A DNA stretch of 64,000 nt from Synechococcus sp. CBW1002 (lineage in GTDB: Bacteria; Cyanobacteriota; Cyanobacteriia; PCC-6307; Cyanobiaceae), in the NCBI RefSeq assembly GCF_015840915.1, contig NZ_CP060398.1, positions 2,666,001 to 2,730,000 of the forward strand, written 5' to 3'. Both the position numbers and the translations under genes were made by a program. Positions 47,292 through 55,457 of the stretch are shown here, one piece after another. Position 1 is the stretch's first letter; the number at the start of each line of letters is the position of its first letter. Under the pieces are notes generated by a model, which was given only the letters and a program-made list of their open reading frames with translations, ran no database searches and was not told the origin of the DNA.

Positions 47292-48527
47292 TCAGCTCGC
47301 CCATGGGTCGACAGCGTCACCGGCCATGCCGTCCACGGCCACCAGGGTCGCGAGCACGTCCCTGCGGCTGAGGCTGTCGTCGAGCACGAGGGCGGCGAGG
47401 GTGTTCCCTGTGAAGATTCCCCAGCCGCTGAGTCCCCGGAACCGGGTGTCGTTGTCCACCCGGAGGCTGTCGGGGTCGGCCCCCACCAGCTCGATCCGAT
47501 CGAAGGGATCCATGGCTTCGATCACATCCACCAGGGAGCGGCTCGATTCCGGATGCAGGCGGAAGGTGTCGCGGGATCCATCCTTATGGCCCACGTAGGT
47601 GTCGCGGCCGCCCCCGCCGATCAGCAGGTCGGCGCCGCTGCCGCCGTCGAGCACATCCCAGCCCGCACCGCCCTCGAGCCGATCCTCGCCGGATCCACCG
47701 ATCAGCCAGTCGTTGCCGCGGCGCCCGCGGAGCCGATCCGGGCCGTCGTTGCCGATCAGCACGTCGCCGAAGCCGGACGCAGGGTTGCCGCCAGAGCGGA
47801 TGTCGCCAGAGCGGTTGCCGCCAGACCGGTTGCCGCCGGTCAGGTCGGAGCCCGCCGCTTCGGCCTCCAGCCGCCGATCCAGGCGGATTGTTCCACTCCA
47901 GGAGCTGGTGACGACCTCGAAGGCGGGCTGCCCTTCGGTCTCCGGCTGCCAGATCTGCTGCAGTGCGGCCCGATCGGATCGGCTGAACGCTGTGCTCCAG
48001 CCGGCCTCGGCCGGGAGGTAGCTCATCACGGTGGAGGCACTGTCCCAGCGGGGGTCGAAGGGCGCACCGCCGGGATGGGCCAGGCCGAGCACATGGCCGA
48101 TCTCGTGGACCAGGGTGTTGCGGTCGTAGGCGCTGAGGGGCTGGTTGGGATCGCTGCCGGCTGGGCGGCTGGTGGCTGTCCACTGCAGGATCCAGCCCTG
48201 GGCCTGCGGGGTGGCCAGGCCGGCGAACCCAGCCCCTTCGCTGGAGGGGGCATCGACCTGAACGATCACCAGATCGGCGTTGGCGGCCTCCACCACCAGC
48301 TCGAAGTCGAGAGCGATCAGGGGATCGAGCTGAGCGAAGAGGCTGGTGATGACCTCCTGATCCGGGCCGGAGGTGCTGAGGGCGCTGAGCGGCCCGGCTT
48401 CGGAGTCGATCGTGGCGGCGGTCGCCTGGATGAACACCCGCAGCACCGGCCGGCCCTGCAGGACGGCCAGGGTGTGATCGCGATTCTGCGGTGAGAGCAG
48501 AATGGCCGGAGACGGGATACCGCGCAT
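47292..48527 (-). CDS. Secreted RTX metalloprotease-like protein (metzincin)
   Basis: A 411-residue protein without a Sec signal. The zinc site is HEIGHVLGLAH (H141, E142, H145, H151) with a Met-turn STVMSYLP (M168), as in M10-type metzincins. After a Gly/Asn/Arg/Ser repeat linker (residues about 225-245) come roughly six calcium-binding RTX nonapeptides (GGSGEDRLEG, GGAGWDVLDG and similar). A C-terminal domain follows. This is the layout of type I secretion substrates; the nearest secretion genes begin 1.2 kb away at 49719. The N-terminal pro-like part is short. Confidence 0.85.
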   Translation of the reverse strand: MRGIPSPAILLSPQNRDHTLAVLQGRPVLRVFIQATAATIDSEAGPLSALSTSGPDQEVITSLFAQLDPLIALDFELVVEAANADLVIVQVDAPSSEGAGFAGLATPQAQGWILQWTATSRPAGSDPNQPLSAYDRNTLVHEIGHVLGLAHPGGAPFDPRWDSASTVMSYLPAEAGWSTAFSRSDRAALQQIWQPETEGQPAFEVVTSSWSGTIRLDRRLEAEAAGSDLTGGNRSGGNRSGDIRSGGNPASGFGDVLIGNDGPDRLRGRRGNDWLIGGSGEDRLEGGAGWDVLDGGSGADLLIGGGGRDTYVGHKDGSRDTFRLHPESSRSLVDVIEAMDPFDRIELVGADPDSLRVDNDTRFRGLSGWGIFTGNTLAALVLDDSLSRRDVLATLVAVDGMAGDAVDPWAS

Positions 48528-48612
48528 CGTTTTCGGCCGCGCCGGGGATCAGCGACGTGGTCTGCCGTTCCCTTGTTCTACCTTGAACAGCCGGTTGCGA
48601 TCGGGAACGCCC

Positions 48613-49707
48613 ATGAGTTCCATGGATCTGACCGATTCTCAGGGGCAGGCGGATCGCCGAGCCGATCAGCTCCGCCGCAAGGGAAAGGACCTGCTGGTGC
48701 AGGGGCAGAGCGAACCTGCCTTCGCCTGTTTCGACGAGGCCTTCGCCCTGGCGCCGGAACGCCTGATCCACCGGCTCAATGCCGCTGCGGCGCATCGAGC
48801 CCGGGGCCGGGCGGAGGCGGTGCTGCCCTTGCTGCGCCCCCTGGCACCACGCTTCCAGGCGTCTCTGCAGCCCGCCGGCAGCGATCCATCCGGCGATCCA
48901 TCCGGCGATCCCGCCCTGCTGCCCGTGTTCTGGCGCCATCTGGCCGATGCCGAAAGCCAGGCGGGGGAACCGTGCGACGCCGCACGCTGCTGGCTGGAGC
49001 TGGTGCGGCTGGAGCCTTCAGCGGAGCGGATCGAAGACGTGCTCCAGGCACTGGGCGGTTGGCTGGATCAGCGTCGTCACCATCGGCAGTGGCGCGACGC
49101 GGCCGACCTGCTGCTGAACGGCCTGCGCGATCTGCAGCCGCACCAGCCCTGGATTCAGGGCCTGCAGCCCGATTCGCCGCTCCTGCGGCTGCGGATCCGG
49201 CCGGAGCGCCATGGCGAGGCGCCCCTGATCCATGCCCTGCATCGGCAGGGCTTTCCCGATGGCCGCGATGCCCGGCAGGTGGATGTGCTGCGTGCCGCTG
49301 GCCAGCTCAGCCTCTCGCTGGTGGCAGAGCTGGAGGGGGAGCTGGTGGGCCATGTGGCGTTCAGCCCCGCCTCCCTGCTGCCGCCCGCTCCCGGGGTTCC
49401 TGATCCGTGTGGGATCCAGGGGCTGGCCCTGGCGCCGCTGTCGGTGATGGAGCCGCTGCGGCGCCAGGGGATCGCCTCGCGGCTGGTGGCCGCCGGCCTT
49501 GCCGCTGCAAGGGATCGGGGCTGGGCCTGGGTGGTGCTGATCGGCGGCTTGCACTTCTATGGCCGCTTCGGCTTTGGCCCGGCCTCGGCCTTTGGCCTGC
49601 GGGATGCCTACGGCTTCGGGGAGGAGTGCCTGGCCATGGAGCTGCAACCTGGATCCCTGCCGCCGGGCGGCGGCCTGGTGCGCTATAGCCCGCTGCTGGG
49701 GCTCTGA
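48613..49707 (+). CDS. GNAT-family N-acetyltransferase with TPR-like N-terminal region
   Basis: From ATG 48613 the protein has 364 residues. The first 170 form helix pairs resembling a tetratricopeptide repeat (RRKGKDLLVQGQSEPAFACF, then DEAFALAPERLIHRLNAAAA). The GNAT fold occupies the C-terminal half: LVAELEGELVGHVAFSPASL, QGLALAPLSVMEPLRRQGIA with the acetyl-CoA loop RRQGIASRL, and FYGRFGFGPASAFGLRD. This last part resembles YhbS-type acetyltransferases. The substrate is unknown; the TPR-like part could bind a protein. Confidence 0.8.
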   Translation: MSSMDLTDSQGQADRRADQLRRKGKDLLVQGQSEPAFACFDEAFALAPERLIHRLNAAAAHRARGRAEAVLPLLRPLAPRFQASLQPAGSDPSGDPSGDPALLPVFWRHLADAESQAGEPCDAARCWLELVRLEPSAERIEDVLQALGGWLDQRRHHRQWRDAADLLLNGLRDLQPHQPWIQGLQPDSPLLRLRIRPERHGEAPLIHALHRQGFPDGRDARQVDVLRAAGQLSLSLVAELEGELVGHVAFSPASLLPPAPGVPDPCGIQGLALAPLSVMEPLRRQGIASRLVAAGLAAARDRGWAWVVLIGGLHFYGRFGFGPASAFGLRDAYGFGEECLAMELQPGSLPPGGGLVRYSPLLGL

Positions 49708-49718
49708 GCGCGAGCCCT

Positions 49719-50819
49719 TCAGCGCACGCGCCGCACGGCATCGAAGCCGCGGTTGAACTGGCTGAAGAAGAGCTGCAGCAGGGTGCGTTGTTCCAGGGTG
49801 ATCTGGGCCACCACGGCCATGCCGGGTTGCAGCTCGAAGCGCTGGCCCTCGCGCTCGAGGGTCTGGCTGTTCAGCGCCAGGGTGACCGGGAAATGGGGGT
49901 GGTCGATCTCCCGGGTGGCGGGCAGGGCGTCCTGACCGACGCGCAGCACCTGGCCTTCAAGCACGCCGTAAAGGGAGGGGTCGTAGGCCTCGAGGTTGAT
50001 GCGGGCCCTCTGGCCGGGCTTCACGTAGGCCAGATCCTTGTTGGCGACGGTCACATCGGCCTGCAGCGTGGAGGTGGGAACCAGCTTGAGCAGCGCTTCG
50101 CCGGGGGTCACCACCTGGCCGCTCTGGGCCGTGAGATCGAGCACGGTGCCAGCCACCGGAGCCTGAAGGCTGATCCTGCGGGCCCGGTCGCGCTGCAGCT
50201 GCAGATCCCGCTGGAGCTGGGAGCGACTCTCGGCCGACTGAAAGGCGAGGCTGCTCAGGGCACGCTGGGCATCGGCCAGCTCCTGGCGGGTGGTTTCCAC
50301 CTGCCGCTCCTGTTCGGCCACCTGCACCATCGAACTGCCCCCCTCGCGGGCCAGGGCCTGCAGGGGTCGCAGCACCCGTTCCTCCAGGGCGAGGCGGCGA
50401 CCGAGGCTGTCGATCCGCTCCCGCAGCCGCTCCTCCTCGTTGCGCTGTAGATCCCGGTTGCTGCGCAACTGCTGCTGCAGGCTCTGGATCTGGCCCTGGG
50501 GCAGAGATCCATCCAGTTGCAGCAGGGTCTGGCCGGCCTTCACCTGCTGGCCTTCCCTGACCAGCACCGTGCGCACCACGCCGGGCTCGGCCGAGGCCAG
50601 GGGCTGGGTCTGCCGCTGGGGCCGCAGGCTGCCGTTGGCGCTCAGCACCTGATCCACCGGTACCAGCGCCACCGCCGCGCCGATGCTGAGGCAGAGCACC
50701 GAGAGGCTCCCAGCCAGGATCAGGGTGAGGGTGGGGGTGGGCCGGGTCTCGAGCCGCAGGGCTTCGCCAGGATCAGAGTTGACGGCGTTGACGGCGCTGG
50801 CGGGGGATTGGGGGGTCAT
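49719..50819 (-). CDS. HlyD-family type I secretion adaptor
   Basis: A 366-residue membrane fusion protein. One transmembrane helix (about residues 31-53) is followed by two lipoyl-like halves (ASAEPGVVRTVLVREGQQVK and SLQAPVAGTVLDLTAQSGQV) around a coiled coil (residues 105-215), then a beta-barrel end (RARINLEAYDPSLYGVLEGQ). It links the ABC transporter to an outer-membrane channel. Last gene of the four-gene operon; its start overlaps the transporter stop as ATGA. Confidence 0.92.
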   Translation of the reverse strand: MTPQSPASAVNAVNSDPGEALRLETRPTPTLTLILAGSLSVLCLSIGAAVALVPVDQVLSANGSLRPQRQTQPLASAEPGVVRTVLVREGQQVKAGQTLLQLDGSLPQGQIQSLQQQLRSNRDLQRNEEERLRERIDSLGRRLALEERVLRPLQALAREGGSSMVQVAEQERQVETTRQELADAQRALSSLAFQSAESRSQLQRDLQLQRDRARRISLQAPVAGTVLDLTAQSGQVVTPGEALLKLVPTSTLQADVTVANKDLAYVKPGQRARINLEAYDPSLYGVLEGQVLRVGQDALPATREIDHPHFPVTLALNSQTLEREGQRFELQPGMAVVAQITLEQRTLLQLFFSQFNRGFDAVRRVR

Positions 50820-53764
50820 TCCTGGAGGCTTCCGGGCTCTTCGGCGGCGGCAGGGATGGCGGCACCGGCCAGTTCATGCTGTTGTTTCGCCAGGGCGGCG
50901 AAGCTGCCGAGGGCGGCGACCAGCTCGCTCCAGCTGCCGTCTTCGACGACGCGGCCGCTCTCCATCACCAGGATTCGATCGGCCTGGCGCAGGTTGCCGA
51001 GCCGGTGGGTCACGAACAGCAGGGTGCGTCCGCGGAAGTGGCGCCGCAGCTGCTGCACCACCCGCTTTTCGGTGTCGGCATCGAGGGCGCTGGTGGCCTC
51101 ATCGAGGATCACCAGGCTGGGGTTCTGCAGCACCATGCGGGCAATGGCGATCCGCTGCTTCTGGCCGCCGGAGAGGCCGCCGCCCCGCTCCCCCACGCGG
51201 CTGAGGTAGCCACCGGGCAGGTCGCTGATGAACTCATGGGCGCAGGCGACCTGGGCGGCGGCCACCACCGCCTCGAGCGGTGCATCGGGCTGGTTGAGGC
51301 GCAGGTTGTCGAGCACGGTGCCATCGAACAGGATCGAATCCTGCGGCACGAAGCCGATCTGGCGGCGCAGGCTGGCGAGCTGCACCTGGGCGATGTCGAT
51401 GTCGTCGATGAAGATGCGGCCTTCGCTGGGTCGGTAGAGGGCGTCGATGAGCTGCACCACCGTGCTCTTGCCGCTGCCGCTCAGCCCCACCAGGCCCACG
51501 AAGCTGCCGGCCTCGATCGCCAGGTCGAGCCGATCGAGCTGGCGGCGGTTGTCGAGGTTATAGCCGAAGCTCACCTTGCGGAAGCGGATGGTGCCCTGGA
51601 TCTGGGGCAGGGGCATCTCCTGCAGGCCTTCGGCTTCTTCGGGCGGCTGGCCGATCACATCGGCCACGGCGGCCATGGCGGCCCTGGCATCGCGGTATTG
51701 GTCCCAGAGGCGCGAGAGGTTGACCAGGGGGCCGGTCACGCCGGAGGAGAGCAGATACACCGCGAAGATCGCCCCCACCGACGCCTCACCCCGCAGGGCT
51801 AGCACCGCCGCCACCAGGAAGACGGTCATCTTGCCGATGTTGAGCACGGTGGAGGAGCTTTCCTTCACCAGGGAGCGGTTGCGGGAGAGGCGGTAATCGG
51901 CGGCGGCGTAGGTGCGCTGCCGCTGCAGCCATTCCCAGCGGGCTTCGGAGGCGAAGTTCTGGCTCTTGACGGTGCGGATGGCGCTGAGCACCTCCACCAG
52001 CCAGCCCATCGAACGGCTCCAGGCGGTGTTGCGGCGGGTGAGCTGCCGTTCGCTGAGCCGGCCGCCGAGCTGGTTGAGCAGGATCAGCAGGGGCACCTGG
52101 GCGAGCACCACCCAGGCCAGCACCGGTTGCAGCAGAAACAGGATGGCCAGCAGGATGGGGATGAACACCACATCGATCACCGAGCCGATGGCGGTATCGG
52201 TGAGGAACTGACGCACCTGCTGGAGATCGTGCAGGCGGCTGGCGAGATCGCCCACGGTGCGCCGATCGAAGAAGCGCAGCGGCAGGCGGAAGAGATGGCC
52301 CACCACCTGGCTGCCGAGGTTGGTGTCGATCCGGTCGGCCAGATCGGCCAGCAGCAACTCGCGCAGCACCCCCAGCACCCCCAGCACCACGGCGGTGACG
52401 CCCAGCACCAGGGCGATCGGGGCGAGCAGGGAGCTGTTGCCGCTACCCACCACCAGATCGACGATCTGGAGGGTGGCGAGCGGAAAGATCAGTTCCAGCA
52501 GCTTCTGGGTGAAGCCGGTGAGCAGCACCACCGCGAGGCGGCCGCGGTAAGGCCGCAGGGCCTCGGCGAACCAGGCCAGATCGAAGCGGCTGGCGCGGGC
52601 ATCCACCACGGCGCCGGTGGGCTGGCGCACCAGCATCAGCTCCACACCCTCGGGCCAGAGGCGGCGCAGCTCGGGCAGGGAGAGCGTCAGCAGGCCTTCG
52701 CTGGGATCGGTGAGGCTCCATCCTTTGGGGCCGGCGGCTTCCAGCAGGGCGAAATGACCCTCACGCTCGAGCACCGCCGGGGCCTCGAGCCGGTGGAAGT
52801 GGCTGGGGGGGCAGGCCAGGGGGCGGGCCTCCAGGCCGATGGATTCCACCAGCTGGCCGATGTGCTGCAGGGTCACCCCACCGAGGCGCTGCTCGCAGTC
52901 TTCGAGGGCGAGGCGGAGGCTGTCGAGCGGCACCGGGAACCGCTGCAGCTGGCCGAGCCGCCGCAGGCAGGCCAGGGCGGTGGCGGGACGACCCTTGACG
53001 CGGGGCAGGGGCCCAAGCGGCGGTGGCGCCGGCGGTACGGGAAGCCCGAGGGTTGCGGGGTCGATCGGTTCGCCGGGAGCTGGAGCTTCGGGCAGGGACT
53101 CGACCAGCAGTGGATCGAAGCCTGTGACCTCCCGTGCTGCTGGTTCGGCAGGCTGCGGCGGCAGCTGATCCAACGCCGCCCAGCTGCGATCGAGGCTGAG
53201 CAATCGCCGCTGCTCGGGATGACCACTCCAGATCCAGAGCCGTTCGGGTCCGCGTTGCTGGGGATCGTCCAGTTCCTGCGCCGTGGCCAGCCGGACCGAG
53301 GCGGGGGTGGCGGTAGGCAGCAGGCGCAGCAGCTGGGCGGGCGTGTTGGGCAGGTGGTGGGGGTGGTCGTTGTGCCACCAGCGCAGCAGGGCTTCGGCCA
53401 GTTCGGCGCTGGCGGGCTGGTGGCAGAGCTGCTGCAGGTCTGGCGAGTTGCGGTGCAGATCCAGAAAGCGCGCCGCCGGAATCGCCACCACCTGGCAGGG
53501 CTCCATGGCGATCACGGTTTCGCAGGGTTCGGCCCGCAGCAAGCTGGCCCAGCCGAGCAGGGCACCGGGCCCGAGGCGCTCCAGGGTGAACGATCCTTCA
53601 AGGGGATCGTGGGCCAGCAGCCGCACCTGCCCGTGACGCAGGAGCAGCACGTGGGGAGCCAGCTGATCGCAGCGCAGCAGGAAGCGGCCGGTGGGGTAGT
53701 GGAAGGCTTGGTGATCCTCCTGCAGCCGTTGCAGGAGAGAGGAGTCGATCGTGGTGGTGCTCAA
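50816..53764 (-). CDS. Type I secretion ABC transporter with N-terminal cNMP-binding-like and C39-like domains
   Basis: TTG at 53764 gives 982 residues and a TTGA overlap with the upstream stop. A cyclic-nucleotide-binding-like domain (about 15-110; YPTGRFLLRCDQLAPHVLLL, LGPGALLGWASLL) comes first, then a Pro-rich linker and a C39-like domain (about 258-380). In this domain the catalytic cysteine position appears to be threonine (T262, in RPATALACLRRLG) while the histidine remains (GHFALL), so it is probably non-proteolytic, as in HlyB. The six-helix ABC domain and the ATPase follow: Walker A GLSGSGKST, signature LSGGQKQRIAIARMV, Walker B LVILDEATSALD. It powers export of unfolded proteins. 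Confidence 0.9.
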   Translation of the reverse strand: MSTTTIDSSLLQRLQEDHQAFHYPTGRFLLRCDQLAPHVLLLRHGQVRLLAHDPLEGSFTLERLGPGALLGWASLLRAEPCETVIAMEPCQVVAIPAARFLDLHRNSPDLQQLCHQPASAELAEALLRWWHNDHPHHLPNTPAQLLRLLPTATPASVRLATAQELDDPQQRGPERLWIWSGHPEQRRLLSLDRSWAALDQLPPQPAEPAAREVTGFDPLLVESLPEAPAPGEPIDPATLGLPVPPAPPPLGPLPRVKGRPATALACLRRLGQLQRFPVPLDSLRLALEDCEQRLGGVTLQHIGQLVESIGLEARPLACPPSHFHRLEAPAVLEREGHFALLEAAGPKGWSLTDPSEGLLTLSLPELRRLWPEGVELMLVRQPTGAVVDARASRFDLAWFAEALRPYRGRLAVVLLTGFTQKLLELIFPLATLQIVDLVVGSGNSSLLAPIALVLGVTAVVLGVLGVLRELLLADLADRIDTNLGSQVVGHLFRLPLRFFDRRTVGDLASRLHDLQQVRQFLTDTAIGSVIDVVFIPILLAILFLLQPVLAWVVLAQVPLLILLNQLGGRLSERQLTRRNTAWSRSMGWLVEVLSAIRTVKSQNFASEARWEWLQRQRTYAAADYRLSRNRSLVKESSSTVLNIGKMTVFLVAAVLALRGEASVGAIFAVYLLSSGVTGPLVNLSRLWDQYRDARAAMAAVADVIGQPPEEAEGLQEMPLPQIQGTIRFRKVSFGYNLDNRRQLDRLDLAIEAGSFVGLVGLSGSGKSTVVQLIDALYRPSEGRIFIDDIDIAQVQLASLRRQIGFVPQDSILFDGTVLDNLRLNQPDAPLEAVVAAAQVACAHEFISDLPGGYLSRVGERGGGLSGGQKQRIAIARMVLQNPSLVILDEATSALDADTEKRVVQQLRRHFRGRTLLFVTHRLGNLRQADRILVMESGRVVEDGSWSELVAALGSFAALAKQQHELAGAAIPAAAEEPGSLQE

Positions 53765-54417
53765 GAGGGAAGGGCCACGACAAGATCCTGGGGCCATTCC
53801 CCGGGGGGCTGGGTGGTGAGTTGGAGAGCCAGTTCTTCTACTCGGGTGGCGATCCACTGATCCATGAACGCCTGTTCGACCCTCGAGAGGCTGGATGGAT
53901 CGAGCCGGGCCGGTTGGCGATGGAGCAACCGAACAAGAAGAAAGCGCTCTTCCAGCTGAATTGGTGGACAAAGGCTGCCAACCCGACAGGAGAGCAGGGG
54001 CTGGAGGAGGTTATCCGGGAGTTCTATCAGGCTGGTGGGACCCTGGTGGCTGCTGGAGCCTGCCTGGCCGAATCCTGCGCGCACGTCAGGGTGGTGCAGC
54101 AGCTCCGCGATCGTGGCTTCTCCGGCCAGGAGGCGAAAGTACAACTCCTGAGCGAGTTCTGGATCCAGGACTGACAAGCTTTCAAACACCACGGTAGCCA
54201 GCCTCTGCGACTGGCGCAGAAAGCTGGTCACGGCACTGGCTGCAAAGAACTGGTGGGCCAGATCCTGAGGGGGGGCTAGAGCAGTGAGCTGATCGAGAAG
54301 CCGGCGCCGCAGCCAGGCTTCCAGCAGATCAGTGGCGAGAAGCTCATCGATCACCACCGCAGCAGGGATGGCTAAGCGCACGACCGAGCCTGCGGGGATG
54401 CTCGGGACGAGATTCAA
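53761..54417 (-). CDS. Foldase-like protein in the secretion operon (parvulin/SurA-like context)
   Basis: A 218-residue, mostly helical protein with a likely Sec-independent, soluble character. Its stretches (LLEAWLRRRLLDQLTALAPP, SLSVLDPELAQELYFRLLAG, EERFLLVRLLHRQPARLDPS and a closing FMDQWIATRVEELALQL) resemble the helical shell and degenerate core of PpiC-type proteins that cyanobacteria often place beside ABC/HlyD pairs. The isomerase motif itself is not clear, so activity is doubtful. Start and stop both overlap neighbours by 4 nt. Confidence 0.6.
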   Translation of the reverse strand: MNLVPSIPAGSVVRLAIPAAVVIDELLATDLLEAWLRRRLLDQLTALAPPQDLAHQFFAASAVTSFLRQSQRLATVVFESLSVLDPELAQELYFRLLAGEATIAELLHHPDVRAGFGQAGSSSHQGPTSLIELPDNLLQPLLSCRVGSLCPPIQLEERFLLVRLLHRQPARLDPSSLSRVEQAFMDQWIATRVEELALQLTTQPPGEWPQDLVVALPS

Positions 54418-55250
54418 ATGAAGTCGATGCTGTTCTCTTCGAAGATACCACCAGATTCAATTGATTTTATTACAAATTTAGCTTCTTTGGTGGTGATTTT
54501 GAGCTTGTCGGTGCCGATCCCGTCCACACGCTTTTCCATGGTCTGAAGGCTGAGGGTATCTTCGGCAGAATTGAAATCCATGATATCGATCCGGGATTGG
54601 TTCTGCTTGAGAGCTGCTTTAGTGACTTGAACGTCGTCGTTGCCGGTTCCAAGATTGATGTAGCTCTTGGTGGCAGTGCCCGGATTGCTCAAATAGGCGT
54701 CAACCACGATTGCGTCGCTGCCGGCATTGGCGTACACTACATTGTTCAATGTGGTCATCACCACGGCATCGTTGCCCTGAGAAAGATTGAAGTTACTGTT
54801 GGCGTCGGCTTCGGTGAAGCTGGTGAATCCCTCAACAGCCACCTTGGCGTTGGCCGGGGTCGCAGTGGCCAAAAAATAACGACCGAAGAAGTCAAAGGCT
54901 CTTGGAAATCTTGCCTCCATCGTCTCTAGTGAGAGGGACTTACCGGAGATCGGAGCGTCGCTAAAATTGATCGTAATGCCCTGAAGCCGATTAGAGTTTG
55001 CGAAGGATTGTGCTGGTTTGGACAAGAGCACGATCAGGGCGCCGATCGGGAGGGGCTGACCGTTCTCTCCAGTCACAGTCACAAAAATGCTGCCTGGGTT
55101 TGCGAGCGCGGCAGTTAGCTCGGTGAGGCCCAAAGGGGTGTTTTCAGGAGGATTAACCACTACGGTGGGATTGCCTGTTGTTCCTGCTGGAATGGCGAAT
55201 TCGTTATTGACCGAAATTGGGGGGAAATTATTGATTGAAGGAAATGTCAC
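54414..55250 (-). CDS. Candidate type I secretion substrate, unrecognised
   Basis: A 278-residue acidic protein with no N-terminal signal, first in the secretion operon. Three short stretches (FNLSQGNDAVV, YINLGTGNDDVQV, IMDFNSAEDTLSL) resemble the degenerate RTX and end motifs of type I substrates, and the protein lacks cysteine. The N-terminal half (TGENGQPLPIGALIVLLSKP and onward) matches nothing I know. By eye its GC content is well below that of the neighbours, a sign of transfer or of a relaxed secreted sequence. The stop overlaps the foldase-like gene by 4 nt. Confidence 0.6.
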   Translation of the reverse strand: MTFPSINNFPPISVNNEFAIPAGTTGNPTVVVNPPENTPLGLTELTAALANPGSIFVTVTGENGQPLPIGALIVLLSKPAQSFANSNRLQGITINFSDAPISGKSLSLETMEARFPRAFDFFGRYFLATATPANAKVAVEGFTSFTEADANSNFNLSQGNDAVVMTTLNNVVYANAGSDAIVVDAYLSNPGTATKSYINLGTGNDDVQVTKAALKQNQSRIDIMDFNSAEDTLSLQTMEKRVDGIGTDKLKITTKEAKFVIKSIESGGIFEENSIDFI

Positions 55251-55457
55251 TTGCTGTTGATAAGATTAGTGAATCTTGGTATTTTAAAAACCACTGTCAG
55301 GTTTGTCAATCGTCTTTCAAGGGCCGAGGCCTTCGCTCTGTAGCACTGATCACCTTTTGTGCCAGTCTTGATCGTAGTCTCATTGGTCCAGTTGGACTTT
55401 CTCCATAATCGGCCCAAGGGTTGGTAGCGTCGCACCGAGTCTGGCCCTGCAGTCTCA
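55251..55457. other. AT-rich divergent region between the secretion operon and the polysaccharide genes
   Basis: About 207 bp, visibly AT-richer than the rest of the window. It must contain the operon promoter (minus strand) and that of the glycosyltransferase gene (plus strand). I found no strong -10/-35 pair, hairpin or repeat. Confidence 0.5.
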
